From positions 4,650,001-4,714,000 of the forward strand of contig NC_015957.1 in the NCBI RefSeq assembly GCF_000147815.2: a stretch of DNA of 64,000 nt. The letters are read 5' to 3'. This document shows positions 35,667-43,582 of this stretch, one piece after another (within the stretch, counting starts at the first letter, position 1; the number at the start of each line of letters is the position of its first letter). The notes beneath the pieces were generated by a model. The model had not been told where the DNA came from. It saw nothing but the letters and a program-made list of their open reading frames with translations, and did no database searches. The DNA comes from Streptomyces violaceusniger Tu 4113. Its GTDB lineage: Bacteria; Actinomycetota; Actinomycetes; Streptomycetales; Streptomycetaceae. Made by a program: the position numbers and the translations under genes.

Positions 35667-36689
35667 ATGGCCACTATGCGCATCATGCTCAACCACCGGA
35701 TCCTGAGCAGGTTCACCGACCGGCTGAGGGCGCGAATCGAGGGCCCGCACGAATGGCTGGACGCCTCCGACTGGGACGCGGCACGGATCGCCGACGCCAT
35801 CGCCACCGTCGACGTGTACGTGGGCTCCCAGCTCACCGAGGACGACGCGCGGCGAGCCCGGCGGCTTCGCCTCGTCCATGTCGTCGGCGCGGGCTACGAC
35901 GGCATCCCCCTGGAGGCGCTGGGGCCGGAGGTGATCGTGGCCAACACCCACCACCACGGCAGGTCGATCGCCGAACACGTCCTGATGTGCGTGCTGATGC
36001 TGTCCCGGCGTGTGCTCGCGGCCGACCAGGAGCTGCGCGCCGGACGGTGGCGGAACGTCGCCGTGGACTCCGAGCTGCCCTTCGGGGACACCTTGCGGGA
36101 CCGCCGTGTCGGAGTCATCGGCTTCGGCGAGACAGGGAGGGAGATCGGCCGGCTGTGCCAGGCGGTCGGGCTCGGTGTGCGGGCGGTGCGCCGCGATCCG
36201 TCGGCCCCCCTGCCGGACGGGCTGCGCCCCGACTGGGTGGGTGGCCCGGAGCGGCTCCGGGACCTGCTGGCGGAATCCGACATCGTCGTGGTCACCGTTC
36301 CGCTGAGCCCCGCGACCCGCGGACTGATCGGCCCGGCCGAACTCGCCGCGATGGGCCCGCGGTCCCTCCTCGTCAACGTGGCCCGTGGCCCGGTCGTCCA
36401 GGAGGAGGCGCTGTACGAGGCGCTCTCGGACGGCACCATCGCCGGCGCCGCCCTGGACGTGTGGTGGGCCGGGCCTCCGCACGCGCCCAGCCGCCTGCCG
36501 TTCCACACCCTGCCCAGTGTGGTGATGACACCCCACAACTCGGGCCACACCGAGGAGACTTTCGCGGCCCGCGCCACGGATATCGCGGCCAACATCAACC
36601 GCCTGGCACAGGGGGACCCCCTCGGCAATGCGGTGCGCACCGGTCGTGAGCGGGCCGCCACGCCCGGCGGGGGTGGCAGGACGGACTGA
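35667..36689 (+). CDS. D-2-hydroxyacid dehydrogenase family protein
   Basis: About 340 residues; ATGs at 35652, 35667 and 35676 compete, and GAGGACGG before 35667 favours that one. NAD motif VGVIGFGETGREIG, catalytic Arg in VNVARGPVV and catalytic His in TPHNSGHTEE are present. The expected Glu after LDV (usually EP) is replaced: the sequence is ALDVWWAGPPHAP. A subset of the family has DVW at this point, so activity may be retained with a different proton relay. It is divergent from the ABC importer operon; the substrate is a 2-keto/2-hydroxy acid of unknown kind. Confidence 0.85.
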   Translation: MATMRIMLNHRILSRFTDRLRARIEGPHEWLDASDWDAARIADAIATVDVYVGSQLTEDDARRARRLRLVHVVGAGYDGIPLEALGPEVIVANTHHHGRSIAEHVLMCVLMLSRRVLAADQELRAGRWRNVAVDSELPFGDTLRDRRVGVIGFGETGREIGRLCQAVGLGVRAVRRDPSAPLPDGLRPDWVGGPERLRDLLAESDIVVVTVPLSPATRGLIGPAELAAMGPRSLLVNVARGPVVQEEALYEALSDGTIAGAALDVWWAGPPHAPSRLPFHTLPSVVMTPHNSGHTEETFAARATDIAANINRLAQGDPLGNAVRTGRERAATPGGGGRTD

Positions 36690-36702
36690 CCTGGACGGCT
36701 TC

Positions 36703-36737
36703 TGACGCACCGTGTGCCACCACGGCGCCGTGCGTCA
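36703..36737. terminator. Bidirectional stem-loop terminator
   Basis: TGACGCAC (36703-36710) pairs with GTGCGTCA (36730-36737), with an inner CCGTG/CACGG pairing. Between convergent dehydrogenase and NTF2-like genes, touching the stop of the latter. Confidence 0.6.
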
Positions 36738-37091
36738 GGGGGCGATGGTGAGGTGGCTGATCAGGCCCTGGTCCAGGGCGAAGCGATAGCGAAGGTCGAC
36801 GGTGCCGCCGGGGAAGTCACCCTCGAGATGCTGGGTGACGGTGTAGCGGTCCGGGCCGTCGTGCTCGGCCCCGATGAGCGTGGTGGTGTACGTGTACTCG
36901 GAGGTGGCACGGTCCAGCCACCGCTCGATGGCCGGGATCCCCTCGTAGGTGCGGCCGTCGTCGGTGACGGTCGCGTCCGGCGTGAGTGTGGCCGAGGCCG
37001 CGGGTACGTCGTGCTCGTTGTGTGCCCGCAGATACCGCTTGACGACGTCGGGCAGGTCGGTGGCATCGAAGGGCGTGGTGGCGTCGGTCAT
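36735..37091 (-). CDS. NTF2-like/SnoaL-like domain protein
   Basis: 118 residues, one NTF2-like cone fold: DVVKRYLRAHNEHDVPAASA helix, LTPDATVTDDGRTYEGIPAI, and the closing strands HLEGDFPGGTVDLRYRFAL. Such proteins act as small isomerases, cyclases or binding proteins. Sixty-two bases after the SDR gene in the same direction, so the two are probably cotranscribed and controlled by the adjacent HxlR. Confidence 0.83.
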   Translation of the reverse strand: MTDATTPFDATDLPDVVKRYLRAHNEHDVPAASATLTPDATVTDDGRTYEGIPAIERWLDRATSEYTYTTTLIGAEHDGPDRYTVTQHLEGDFPGGTVDLRYRFALDQGLISHLTIAP

Positions 37092-37153
37092 GGCTGCCTC
37101 GCTGATGGTTTTCTGAGGGATGGTGCTCGGGCCGTTCCCGGACGGGACGGTGC

Positions 37154-37966
37154 TCAGAGCGCGGGAACGGTGCCGCCGTCGATGACGTGTTCGGCGCCGA
37201 CGATGGCGGAGGCCCGGTCGGAGACGAGGAAGGCGACGAGTTCGGCGACTTCTTCAGGCCGGTTGGGGCGCCCGAGGGGGATGCCGCCGAGGGAATCCAT
37301 GAGCGACGCCAGAGCGGTTTCCCGGTCGCCGGTCTGCTGGGCGATGCGGTCGATGAGCGCGTCCGCCGCACTGGTCTGGATGAACCCGGGAGAGACCGTG
37401 TTCACCCGCACACCGAGCGGTGCCACTTGGTTCGCCAGGCCCTTGCTGTAGGTGCTCAGAGCCGCCTTGGCGGCGGCGTAGGCCAGCGTGCCGTTCCACA
37501 GTGGCATCCGGCGCTGGATCGAGGAGACGTGGACCACCGCACCCCGGCCACGTTCGATCATGCCCGGGATCAGGGCGCGGTCCAGGCGGACGGCGGCGAG
37601 CAGGTTGTGGTTCAGCTCCTGCTGCCAGATCTCCTCGGACATCGCCTCGAAGCCCCCGGCGGGCGCGGCCGAGCCGCCGAGCGTATGGACCAGGATGTCC
37701 GTGCCGCCGAGGCGCCGTTTCGTCTCCCGTGCGACGTGTTCGGCGCCTTCCGGTGTGGTCAGGTCGGCGCCCACGAAGTCGTCGTCGGGGACGTCCTCGG
37801 GCTGGGAGCGGGCGGTGACCAGTACGGTCGCACCGGCCGTCCGCAGCCGGGCCGCGATCGCCGCTCCGGCACCCTTGGTGCCACCGGTGACGAGTGCGCG
37901 ACGGTCGGCGAGAGAATCATCGGGAGAGGTGGGCAAGGCTGTCCGTTCCGGGACGCACACGAACAC
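37154..37966 (-). CDS. SDR family oxidoreductase
   Basis: Up to 270 residues from a GTG at 37966; a later TTG or in-frame codon could be the true start because the first 18 residues lie outside the fold. NAD motif [12 protein letters not shown], catalytic Ser in [11 protein letters not shown], Tyr/Lys in [21 protein letters not shown], and C-terminal EHVIDGGT. Divergent from the HxlR gene with a palindromic operator between. Confidence 0.88.
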   Translation of the reverse strand: MFVCVPERTALPTSPDDSLADRRALVTGGTKGAGAAIAARLRTAGATVLVTARSQPEDVPDDDFVGADLTTPEGAEHVARETKRRLGGTDILVHTLGGSAAPAGGFEAMSEEIWQQELNHNLLAAVRLDRALIPGMIERGRGAVVHVSSIQRRMPLWNGTLAYAAAKAALSTYSKGLANQVAPLGVRVNTVSPGFIQTSAADALIDRIAQQTGDRETALASLMDSLGGIPLGRPNRPEEVAELVAFLVSDRASAIVGAEHVIDGGTVPAL

Positions 37967-37976
37967 GCCCCTTGCG

Positions 37977-38015
37977 ACTGCTAAAATAGAAGCAAGTAAC
38001 TTTCACTTTAGCAGT
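37977..38015. promoter_or_regulatory. HxlR operator candidate in divergent promoter
   Basis: Perfect inverted repeat ACTGCTAAA (37977-37985) / TTTAGCAGT (38007-38015), 21 bases between arms, in an AT-rich stretch unusual for this genome that also holds a TAAAAT -10-like sequence. It lies between SDR and HxlR start codons. Confidence 0.7.
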
Positions 38016-38034
38016 AACTCGGGAGGGTGTCGCG

Positions 38035-38574
38035 ATGGCAAGCCGGATCAGGCTGGAGGACCGTGAGTGTCCGCTGTCGACCACGGTTCAGCACGTGGGG
38101 GAGTGGTGGACGCTGCTGATCCTCCACGACGCCTTCGACGGCTACACACGCTTCGACCAGTTCCAGCAGAGCCTGAACATCTCCACCAGCATGCTCACCA
38201 CCCGCCTGAAGACCCTGGTGGCGGACGGCCTCCTGGAGCGGCGCCCGTACCAGAGCAACCCGGTGCGCCATGAATACGTGCTGACCGAACGCGGCCGTTC
38301 CCTGCGGCCCGTGGTCGTCGCCCTGGCCGCCTGGGGTAATCAGCACCTCGCGCCGGAGGAGCGCGCCATGATCCTGGTCGACGCCCGGACCGGTGAGGAG
38401 GTGGAACCCGTCGTGGTGGACGCGCGCACCGGCCGAAGCCTCGACGACGGCGACACCTTCGTCTTCACCGCGGGGCCGGCCGCCAGCGACGCGATGCGAG
38501 CCCGGTACGTCGAACTCGACCGGCAGCGTCCCGCGCACGCCCGAGAGGCGCGCGAGGGGGGCCTGCCCGTCTGA
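38035..38574 (+). CDS. HxlR family regulator
   Basis: 179 residues. The conserved N-terminal Cys12 (DRECPLS), which acts as redox or electrophile sensor in HxlR/HypR/QorR proteins, is present. Winged helix about 20-105: EWWTLLILHDAFDGYTRFDQF, ISTSMLTTRLKTLVADGLLE, RHEYVLTERGRSL. A C-terminal extension of about 70 residues follows (repeated DARTG: VDARTGEEVEPVVVDARTGR). Probably represses the divergent SDR and NTF2-like genes until a reactive compound modifies it. Confidence 0.9.
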   Translation: MASRIRLEDRECPLSTTVQHVGEWWTLLILHDAFDGYTRFDQFQQSLNISTSMLTTRLKTLVADGLLERRPYQSNPVRHEYVLTERGRSLRPVVVALAAWGNQHLAPEERAMILVDARTGEEVEPVVVDARTGRSLDDGDTFVFTAGPAASDAMRARYVELDRQRPAHAREAREGGLPV

Positions 38575-38628
38575 TCGGGCGTCTCGCCGAGGTGAAGTGC
38601 TACCCGGCGGATGCAAGCGGAGCGCGGA

Positions 38629-38715
38629 TCAGAAGACCTGGAGGAAGCAGCCGAGCGCGATGGCCACGATGACCACGGCCACTGCGGTCGTCCTCAAAAC
38701 TTTCGCTGTCGGCAC
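38629..38715 (-). CDS. 28-residue single-membrane-segment peptide
   Basis: Starts at GTG (38715-38713) with a strong GAGGAAGGA five bases upstream and ends TGA at 38629. After MPTAKVLRTT the sequence is hydrophobic (AVAVVIVAIALGCFLQVF), enough for one membrane helix with a positive N-terminal side; it ends soon after a Cys. It follows the 58-residue gene by 30 bases on the same strand, so a two-gene operon is likely. No known family recognised by sight. The near-ideal ribosome binding site is the main support. Confidence 0.55.
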   Translation of the reverse strand: MPTAKVLRTTAVAVVIVAIALGCFLQVF

Positions 38716-38745
38716 GGGAATCCTTCCTCGCGCGAGCGGCTGGGC

Positions 38746-38922
38746 TCACAGGCAGTAGCGAACGAGCCACTCGTCGGGGTTGTACGTGTCCTTCGCGGGG
38801 TCCGGCGCGATGGCCGCCCTCTCCTCCACAGTGTCCTCCAGGTGGATCCGCTCCGGCAGCTTGCTGAACCGGGCGCGGCGCGCCGTCTCCGCGGCATCCG
38901 GCACTTCCCGCTTATCCGACAT
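38746..38922 (-). CDS. 58-residue soluble protein of unknown function
   Basis: Begins MSDKREVPDAAETARRARF and ends DTYNPDEWLVRYCL. AAGGA lies nine bases before the ATG. Highly charged, with no membrane segment and a striking aromatic, Cys-containing C-terminus (WLVRYCL). Codon third positions are G/C-rich as in real genes here. First gene of a probable operon with the 28-residue membrane peptide. The start codon is only 33 bases from the divergent start of the broken SDR gene, so promoters must overlap. Not assigned to a family. Confidence 0.65.
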   Translation of the reverse strand: MSDKREVPDAAETARRARFSKLPERIHLEDTVEERAAIAPDPAKDTYNPDEWLVRYCL

Positions 38923-38955
38923 CGCATCGTTCCTTGTCGTTTCGATGGTCCAACG

Positions 38956-39662
38956 ATGGTTGCAGCCACATTCATCACCGGTCAAGTAGGTGACGCGATG
39001 GGAATCGCGCACTGTGCCGGCCGCGCGTTCGCCCGGGTGCTGCTCGAGCACGGCGCCGCGAAGGTCTACGCCGGTGTCCGCGATCCGGCCCGCGTGGTCG
39101 ACCAGCACCTCACTCCGCTGCGTCTGGACGTCACCGAGCCGGAGCAGATCGCCGAGGCCGCTGCCATCGCGGACGATGTCAGCATCGTGATCAACAACGC
39201 GGGCGTCGGGGGCTCCGGCACGGGACTCCTGGAGGGCGACTTCGAGGCCGCCCATCAGGCGATGGAGGTCAACTACTTCGGCACCTGGGCCGTTTCCCGG
39301 GCGTTCGCCTCGATCGTCGCCCGCAAAGGCGGTGGCGCGCTGGTGAACATGCTGTCGCTGGTGTCCTGGGTCGGGCAGCCGGGCTTCCCCGGATACGCCC
39401 CTCCAAGTCGGCCCAGTGGTCATTGACGGTGCTGCGCAAGGGACTTCAGGAACAGGGCACGCTCGTGGTGGGGGTCCATTCCGGCTTCGTGGACACGGAC
39501 CTCAGCTCCTGGGTGGACGCGCCTAAGATCACTACCGCCGACGTGGCGGAGCAGACCATGGAAGCCTTGGCGAACGACCGGTGGGAAGTTCTCGCCGACG
39601 ACGAGACCAGGCAGGCCAAGGCCGCCTTGTCGCAACCTCTTCACGCCGAACCCGGTAGGTGA
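38956..39662 (+). pseudogene. SDR family gene with frameshift in the active site
   Basis: The first part (to about 39398) encodes GAAKVYAGVRDPARVV, DVSIVINNAGVGGSG and the catalytic-Ser region LVNMLSLVSW, then reads GYAPPSRPSGH and stops at 39426. The second part, in another frame from about 39405 to 39662, continues with SLTVLRKGLQEQGTLVVGVH and GFVDTDLSSWV. One base is missing where GCCGCCTCCAAG (Ala-Ala-Ser-Lys of YxxSK) would be expected and GCCCCTCCAAG is found. The intact paralogue at 48888-49589 has YGASKAALWSM here. The Gly-rich NAD motif is also abnormal (TGQVGDAMGIA). Real decay or a sequencing error are both possible. Confidence 0.8.
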
Positions 39663-39779
39663 TGTGTCGCGTCGGCCGCGCGTCGGCGATTATGTTCCCG
39701 CGTCTGTGTGCCCGCGTCCGTCCAACGGCCGTTTCTCCCACCTGGATATCCCTCAGCGCAGCGAGCGAAGGCGGCGATC

Positions 39780-40799
39780 GTGTCAGAAGAGCGTCAGGAG
39801 ACCACGTGGCGTCAGGAAACCACGCGGGTCGAGCTGATGAGTCGGCCCACACCGCTGGAGGCCGCGCCGCGGCTGGCCCGGGCCATCGGGCTGGAGCCCG
39901 GTGACCTATGGGTCAAGCGTGACGATCTGACCGGGCTGGGCGGCGGGGGCAACAAGGTCCGCAAGCTGGAGTGGACGGCCGGGGCCGCCCGCGCCGAGGG
40001 CGCCACCACGCTGGTGACCAGCGGGGCCGCGCAGAGCAACCACGCCCGCCTGACGGCAGCGGCCGGGGCGCGGCTGGGCATGGACGTGGTCCTTGTCCTC
40101 GCCGGTGCGCCGAGCGAGGGGATGACCGGCAACATCGTGCTCGACGGTCTCTTCGGCGCCCGCGTCGTATGGGCGGGGGAGGTGAGCGAGGCCGAACTCG
40201 CGGCGGCCGTGGCGGACGTGGCCGGGGACCTGCGCGCGCAAGGCGCTCGGCCCGCGGTGATCCCCTTGGGCGGATCCAGCGTGCTGGGCGCCCGGGGTTA
40301 TGCCGAGGCGGGGACGGAGCTCCTGGAACAGGCCCCGGACCTGGCCACGGCGGTCGTGGCGGTCGGATCGGGCGGCACCATGGCCGGTCTCGTCCACGCC
40401 CTCGGAGCCGAGCGGGTGCTGGGGGTGCACTGCGGAGCCATCGCCGATCCCGAGCACACCGTCGGCCACCTGGTCGACGGGCTGGCCGGACGGCCCGCGG
40501 CCACGTCCCTGCGGCTGCGCCTGGATCAGGTCGGTCCCGGCTACTCCGCGCTCACCGAACCGGTCATGGACGCCATCACCACCGCGGCCCGCACCGAAGG
40601 CATCATCCTCGACCCCGTCTACACCGGCCGTGCCCTGGCCGGTCTCATCGCGGCCGTCCACGACGGGCAGGTGCGCCCCGGGCAGCGCACGGTCTTCCTG
40701 CACACCGGCGGTCTGCCCGGTCTGTTCGGGCACACCGAGGCGCTGCGGCGGGCGCGTTCCGCCGTGGCCGACACCGCCGTACGGTGGCCCCGCGGCTGA
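39780..40799 (+). CDS. PLP-dependent D-cysteine desulfhydrase / ACC deaminase family enzyme
   Basis: 339 residues from a GTG with GAAGGCGG upstream. The PLP Lys is Lys59 in GGGGNKVRKLEW, typical of the family; SGAAQSNHARLTAAAGARLG holds the substrate-carboxylate loop, and VGSGGTMAGL the phosphate-binding loop. Cleaves D-cysteine or a related D-amino acid to pyruvate, ammonia and sulfide, or deaminates a cyclopropane acid; the sequence does not decide. Cytoplasmic. Transcribed away from the WYL gene. Confidence 0.88.
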   Translation: MSEERQETTWRQETTRVELMSRPTPLEAAPRLARAIGLEPGDLWVKRDDLTGLGGGGNKVRKLEWTAGAARAEGATTLVTSGAAQSNHARLTAAAGARLGMDVVLVLAGAPSEGMTGNIVLDGLFGARVVWAGEVSEAELAAAVADVAGDLRAQGARPAVIPLGGSSVLGARGYAEAGTELLEQAPDLATAVVAVGSGGTMAGLVHALGAERVLGVHCGAIADPEHTVGHLVDGLAGRPAATSLRLRLDQVGPGYSALTEPVMDAITTAARTEGIILDPVYTGRALAGLIAAVHDGQVRPGQRTVFLHTGGLPGLFGHTEALRRARSAVADTAVRWPRG

Positions 40800-40813
40800 G
40801 CATCGCACCGGCT

Positions 40814-40845
40814 CGGCCCCGGGACCGGATATTGGCCCGGGGCCG
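40814..40845. terminator. Stem-loop between desulfhydrase-like and WYL genes
   Basis: CGGCCCCGGG (40814-40823) pairs with CCCGGGGCCG (40836-40845) around a 12-base loop, in the gap between convergent genes. Confidence 0.55.
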
Positions 40846-40913
40846 GTCGGCCCGCGTGGTCCTGGAGAGCCGGGCGGTCCTGGAGGGTCGTGCCCTGCTG
40901 GAACGGGCCGGTG

Positions 40914-41996
40914 CTACTCCGCGGGGGAGGGCGGCGGCGGGGGAGTGGCCGCCGGACCGTCCGACTCCGCACCCTCGGCGGCACCGTCGACCGCGTCGGC
41001 GCAGGTGGCGAGTCGGCGGGCCAGAGCGCGCACATGGTCGCGCAGGGCGTCCGGATACTCGATCACGAACGGGAGGTCCAGCCAGGCGAGCACGGAGGGC
41101 ACCCACTCCAGCCGCTCGGCCCGCAGCTCGACCCGCACCCATCCGCTGCCTTCCCCCTCCGCCGTATCTCCGACGCCGCCCTGCCCCGGTTCGGCCGGAA
41201 GCTCCCGCACCGTGGCGAGCCCCGGCGGGAGCCGGTGGCGGACCTGTTCGACCGTGCCCTGGACCCGCAGTGACACCTCGTGCAGATAGGGCACCCCGGC
41301 GAGCCCCGACAGCACCCGGGCGGCCGGATCGAACCCCACGGGCACCTCGAACGACCCGGGCAGCACCGTCGCGGATTCGATCCGGTCCAGCCGGAACGTG
41401 CGGACCTCGCCGCTGGCCGAGTCCGCCCCTGTCACATACCAGCGCCCGGAGTGCGCGACGATCCCGTACGGGTGCACGGTGCGTTCGCTGCGCCGCCCCT
41501 TCCACGCGGTGTAGCTGACGGCGACCGGCCGGCGGTCCCGCGCGGCCTCCGCGAGCATCAGCAGCACGCTCGTCTCCGGGATGACCACGGGACGGGCGGG
41601 GGCGGTGAAGTCGGCGGTGGCCAGCAGCGCGTCCAGCCGACGGCCGAGCGCCTCCGGCAGCACCCGGCGCACCTTGGCGGCGGCGCTCTCCGCCGCCGCG
41701 ACGGACGTGGTCACCAGCCCGGCCCGGCGCCCGGCGACCAGGCCGAGCAGCACCGCCAGCGCCTCCTCGTCGGTGAGCATCAGCGGGGGCATCCGGTAAC
41801 CGGGGGCGAGCCGGTAGCCGCCGTAGCGGCCGCGCACCGAACGGACCGGGACGTCCAGGTCGATCAGGTGGCCGATGTAGCGCCGTACGGTGCGCTCGTC
41901 CACGCCGAGCCGGTCGGCCAGGTCGGCGACGGTGCGGGTGCCACCGGCCTGCAGGATCTCCAGCAGGGCGAGCACGCGGGCGGTCGGTCGGGTCAT
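40914..41996 (-). CDS. WYL-domain transcriptional regulator
   Basis: 360 residues from the ATG ending at 41996. DeoR-type winged helix at about 3-60 (RVLALLEILQAGGTRTVADL; GVDERTVRRYIGHLIDLDVP; GRYGGYRL). The WYL domain is about 140-220 (VAVSYTAWKGRRSERTVHPY; GRWYVTGADSASGEVRTFRL), followed by a WCX-type extension and a Pro-rich tail. WYL domains bind nucleic acid or small ligands. Divergent from an alpha/beta hydrolase gene with a clean inverted repeat between. Confidence 0.9.
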   Translation of the reverse strand: MTRPTARVLALLEILQAGGTRTVADLADRLGVDERTVRRYIGHLIDLDVPVRSVRGRYGGYRLAPGYRMPPLMLTDEEALAVLLGLVAGRRAGLVTTSVAAAESAAAKVRRVLPEALGRRLDALLATADFTAPARPVVIPETSVLLMLAEAARDRRPVAVSYTAWKGRRSERTVHPYGIVAHSGRWYVTGADSASGEVRTFRLDRIESATVLPGSFEVPVGFDPAARVLSGLAGVPYLHEVSLRVQGTVEQVRHRLPPGLATVRELPAEPGQGGVGDTAEGEGSGWVRVELRAERLEWVPSVLAWLDLPFVIEYPDALRDHVRALARRLATCADAVDGAAEGAESDGPAATPPPPPSPAE

Positions 41997-42013
41997 GCCG
42001 GGAAGTATGGCGC

Positions 42014-42042
42014 GGATACCGGGCGGCTCCTGTCCGGTATCC
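42014..42042. promoter_or_regulatory. Inverted-repeat operator between WYL regulator and hydrolase genes
   Basis: GGATACCGG (42014-42022) and its complement CCGGTATCC (42034-42042), centres about 20 bases apart (two helical turns), directly upstream of the hydrolase start at 42060. Likely WYL-protein site; the hydrolase mRNA may be nearly leaderless. Confidence 0.65.
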
Positions 42043-42059
42043 CGCCTAGCGTGCGGGCC

Positions 42060-42794
42060 ATGGCAACCTACGTACTTCTTCCCGGGTTCTGGCTCGGGGC
42101 CTGGGCCTGGCGCGCCGTGGCGGCCGACCTGCGCGGCCGGGGGCACGACGTCCATCCGCTCAGCCTGACCGGGATGGGCGAGCGGGCGCATCTGGCCCGG
42201 CCCGACACCGATGTGGAGACGCACATCACCGATGTGCTCAACCTGATCCGCTACGAGGACCTGCACGACGTGGTCCTGGTCGGGCACAGCTATGCCGGTG
42301 CGGTGGTGGTCCCGAGCGTGGCGGACCGGATGCCGGACCGGATCAGACGGATGGTGTTCATCGACAGCGGTCCGCTGCCGGACGGGATGTCCCACGCGGA
42401 GTTCGCCCCGCCGGAGGAGCAGAGGCGCAACGCCGAGCTGGTCCGCGAGGAGGGACACGGCTGGCAGCTCCCGCCACCGCCGTGGCAGCGGCCGGCGTCC
42501 GAGGTGCCCGGGCTGCCGGACGGCACGCTCGAACGGCTGGTGCGGCTGTCGGTGCCGCAGCCGTGGGCCACCGCCACCACTCCGGTCCGGCTGACCGAGG
42601 CATGGGAGAAGCTGCCGCGGCTGCATGTGCTGTGCGGCTTCCCGGTGGAGCAGGTCCGGGCGCGGATCGCCACCGTTCCGGCCTTCCGGCACATGGCGAC
42701 CGAGAGTTCGGCGTACCGCGAGCTGCTCGGCTGGCACTGGCCGATGTTCGACCGGCCCGGCGAGCTGGCGACGATCCTGCACGAGGCGGCCTGA
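42060..42794 (+). CDS. Alpha/beta hydrolase (esterase)
   Basis: 244 residues. Starts MATYVLLPGFWLGAWAWRAV with oxyanion loop; nucleophile elbow VGHSYAGAVV (Ser), then MPDRIRRMVFIDSG; catalytic His probably in MATESSAYRELLGWHWPM or the preceding FRHM. The pattern matches the salicylate/methyl-ester hydrolase-like EstC group. Cytoplasmic. Regulated by the divergent WYL protein via the inverted repeat upstream. Confidence 0.82.
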   Translation: MATYVLLPGFWLGAWAWRAVAADLRGRGHDVHPLSLTGMGERAHLARPDTDVETHITDVLNLIRYEDLHDVVLVGHSYAGAVVVPSVADRMPDRIRRMVFIDSGPLPDGMSHAEFAPPEEQRRNAELVREEGHGWQLPPPPWQRPASEVPGLPDGTLERLVRLSVPQPWATATTPVRLTEAWEKLPRLHVLCGFPVEQVRARIATVPAFRHMATESSAYRELLGWHWPMFDRPGELATILHEAA

Positions 42795-42882
42795 CCGGCA
42801 CGACTCACCCTTGGTGCGGCTCGCCGCCTGGCGCCGGTGGCGAGCCTTGCGAAAGATCAAAATCACCTGTCAGGATGGTGAC

Positions 42883-43446
42883 GTGAATCTGGAGCATGTC
42901 TTTCTGTGTGGGAACCCCGCTCTCGACTTCGCCGCTACGTTGCGCGCTCGCCGCTCGGTGCGGTTCGAGATGTTCGTGTCACCGGACCGGCTGGACGCGT
43001 GGTACCTGGAGTCCGGAATCGTCGATACCGTCTCCGCCGGTCAGCATGCCGACGTCGAGCGCGCGGTGGCCCTACGGGAGGCCATCTACGAGCTGGTCAC
43101 CGCCCGCGTCGCGGGGGATCCCTACCACGGCGAGGCACTCGCCGTGGTGAACGACACGGCCCGCAAGCCTCCCGCGGCGCCGCAACTCACCGCGAGCGGG
43201 CGGCGGACGGACGCGACATCGGAAGAGGCGCTCTCCACGGTGGCGCGGCATGCCGTCGAGCTTCTCAGCGGACCGGATGTGCCGCTGCTCAAGGAGTGCG
43301 GCAACCCCGAATGCACCCGTGTCTACATCGACCGGTCGCGCGGCGGGCGCCGGCAGTGGTGCGGCATGGAGCCCTGTGGCAACAAGCTCAAGGCGGCCGC
43401 CTACCGCGCCCGCAAGCGGCAGGCCCAGGGGCCTGCCGCGCGGTGA
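42883..43446 (+). CDS. CGNR zinc-finger (ABATE domain) putative regulator
   Basis: 187 residues from a GTG. N-terminal ABATE domain with FLCGNPALDFAATL; C-terminal CGNR zinc finger with Cys ligands in CGNPECTRVYIDRSRGGRRQ and WCGMEPCGNKLKAAAYRARK. The finger's basic residues suggest nucleic-acid binding; ABATE is thought to sense stress. TTGCGA and CAGGAT about 18 bases apart precede the start by only a few bases, suggesting a leaderless or short-leader mRNA. Confidence 0.87.
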   Translation: MNLEHVFLCGNPALDFAATLRARRSVRFEMFVSPDRLDAWYLESGIVDTVSAGQHADVERAVALREAIYELVTARVAGDPYHGEALAVVNDTARKPPAAPQLTASGRRTDATSEEALSTVARHAVELLSGPDVPLLKECGNPECTRVYIDRSRGGRRQWCGMEPCGNKLKAAAYRARKRQAQGPAAR

Positions 43447-43528
43447 TGAGCACCCCGCCTGCCCATCGCTGATCACAACGAGCTGATCACACGGCCCGGC
43501 TCGTGGCGGACGACCGTCGGCGGGAATG

Positions 43529-43582
43529 CATGTCCTGCGACTCTAGACAGGACTGGACATGTATGGCTAACTACCGGACATG
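43529..43582. promoter_or_regulatory. Three GGACATG motifs overlapping the GntR start
   Basis: CATGTCC at 43529-43535 (inverted), GGACATG at 43555-43561 and 43576-43582, the last including the ATG of the GntR gene. The two direct copies are 21 bases apart. GTCCTG/CAGGAC arms at 43532-43537 and 43548-43553 add a nested inverted repeat. Probable autoregulatory sites of the UTRA regulator. Confidence 0.55.

Noticed and set aside
38611..38955. N-terminal extension of the broken SDR
   Set aside because: The upstream codons are antisense to the small peptide genes and show no family similarity.
40858..40885. GGTCCTGGAG repeated 18 bases apart
   Set aside because: Within a terminator region after a gene, no divergent promoter; probably chance or slippage.
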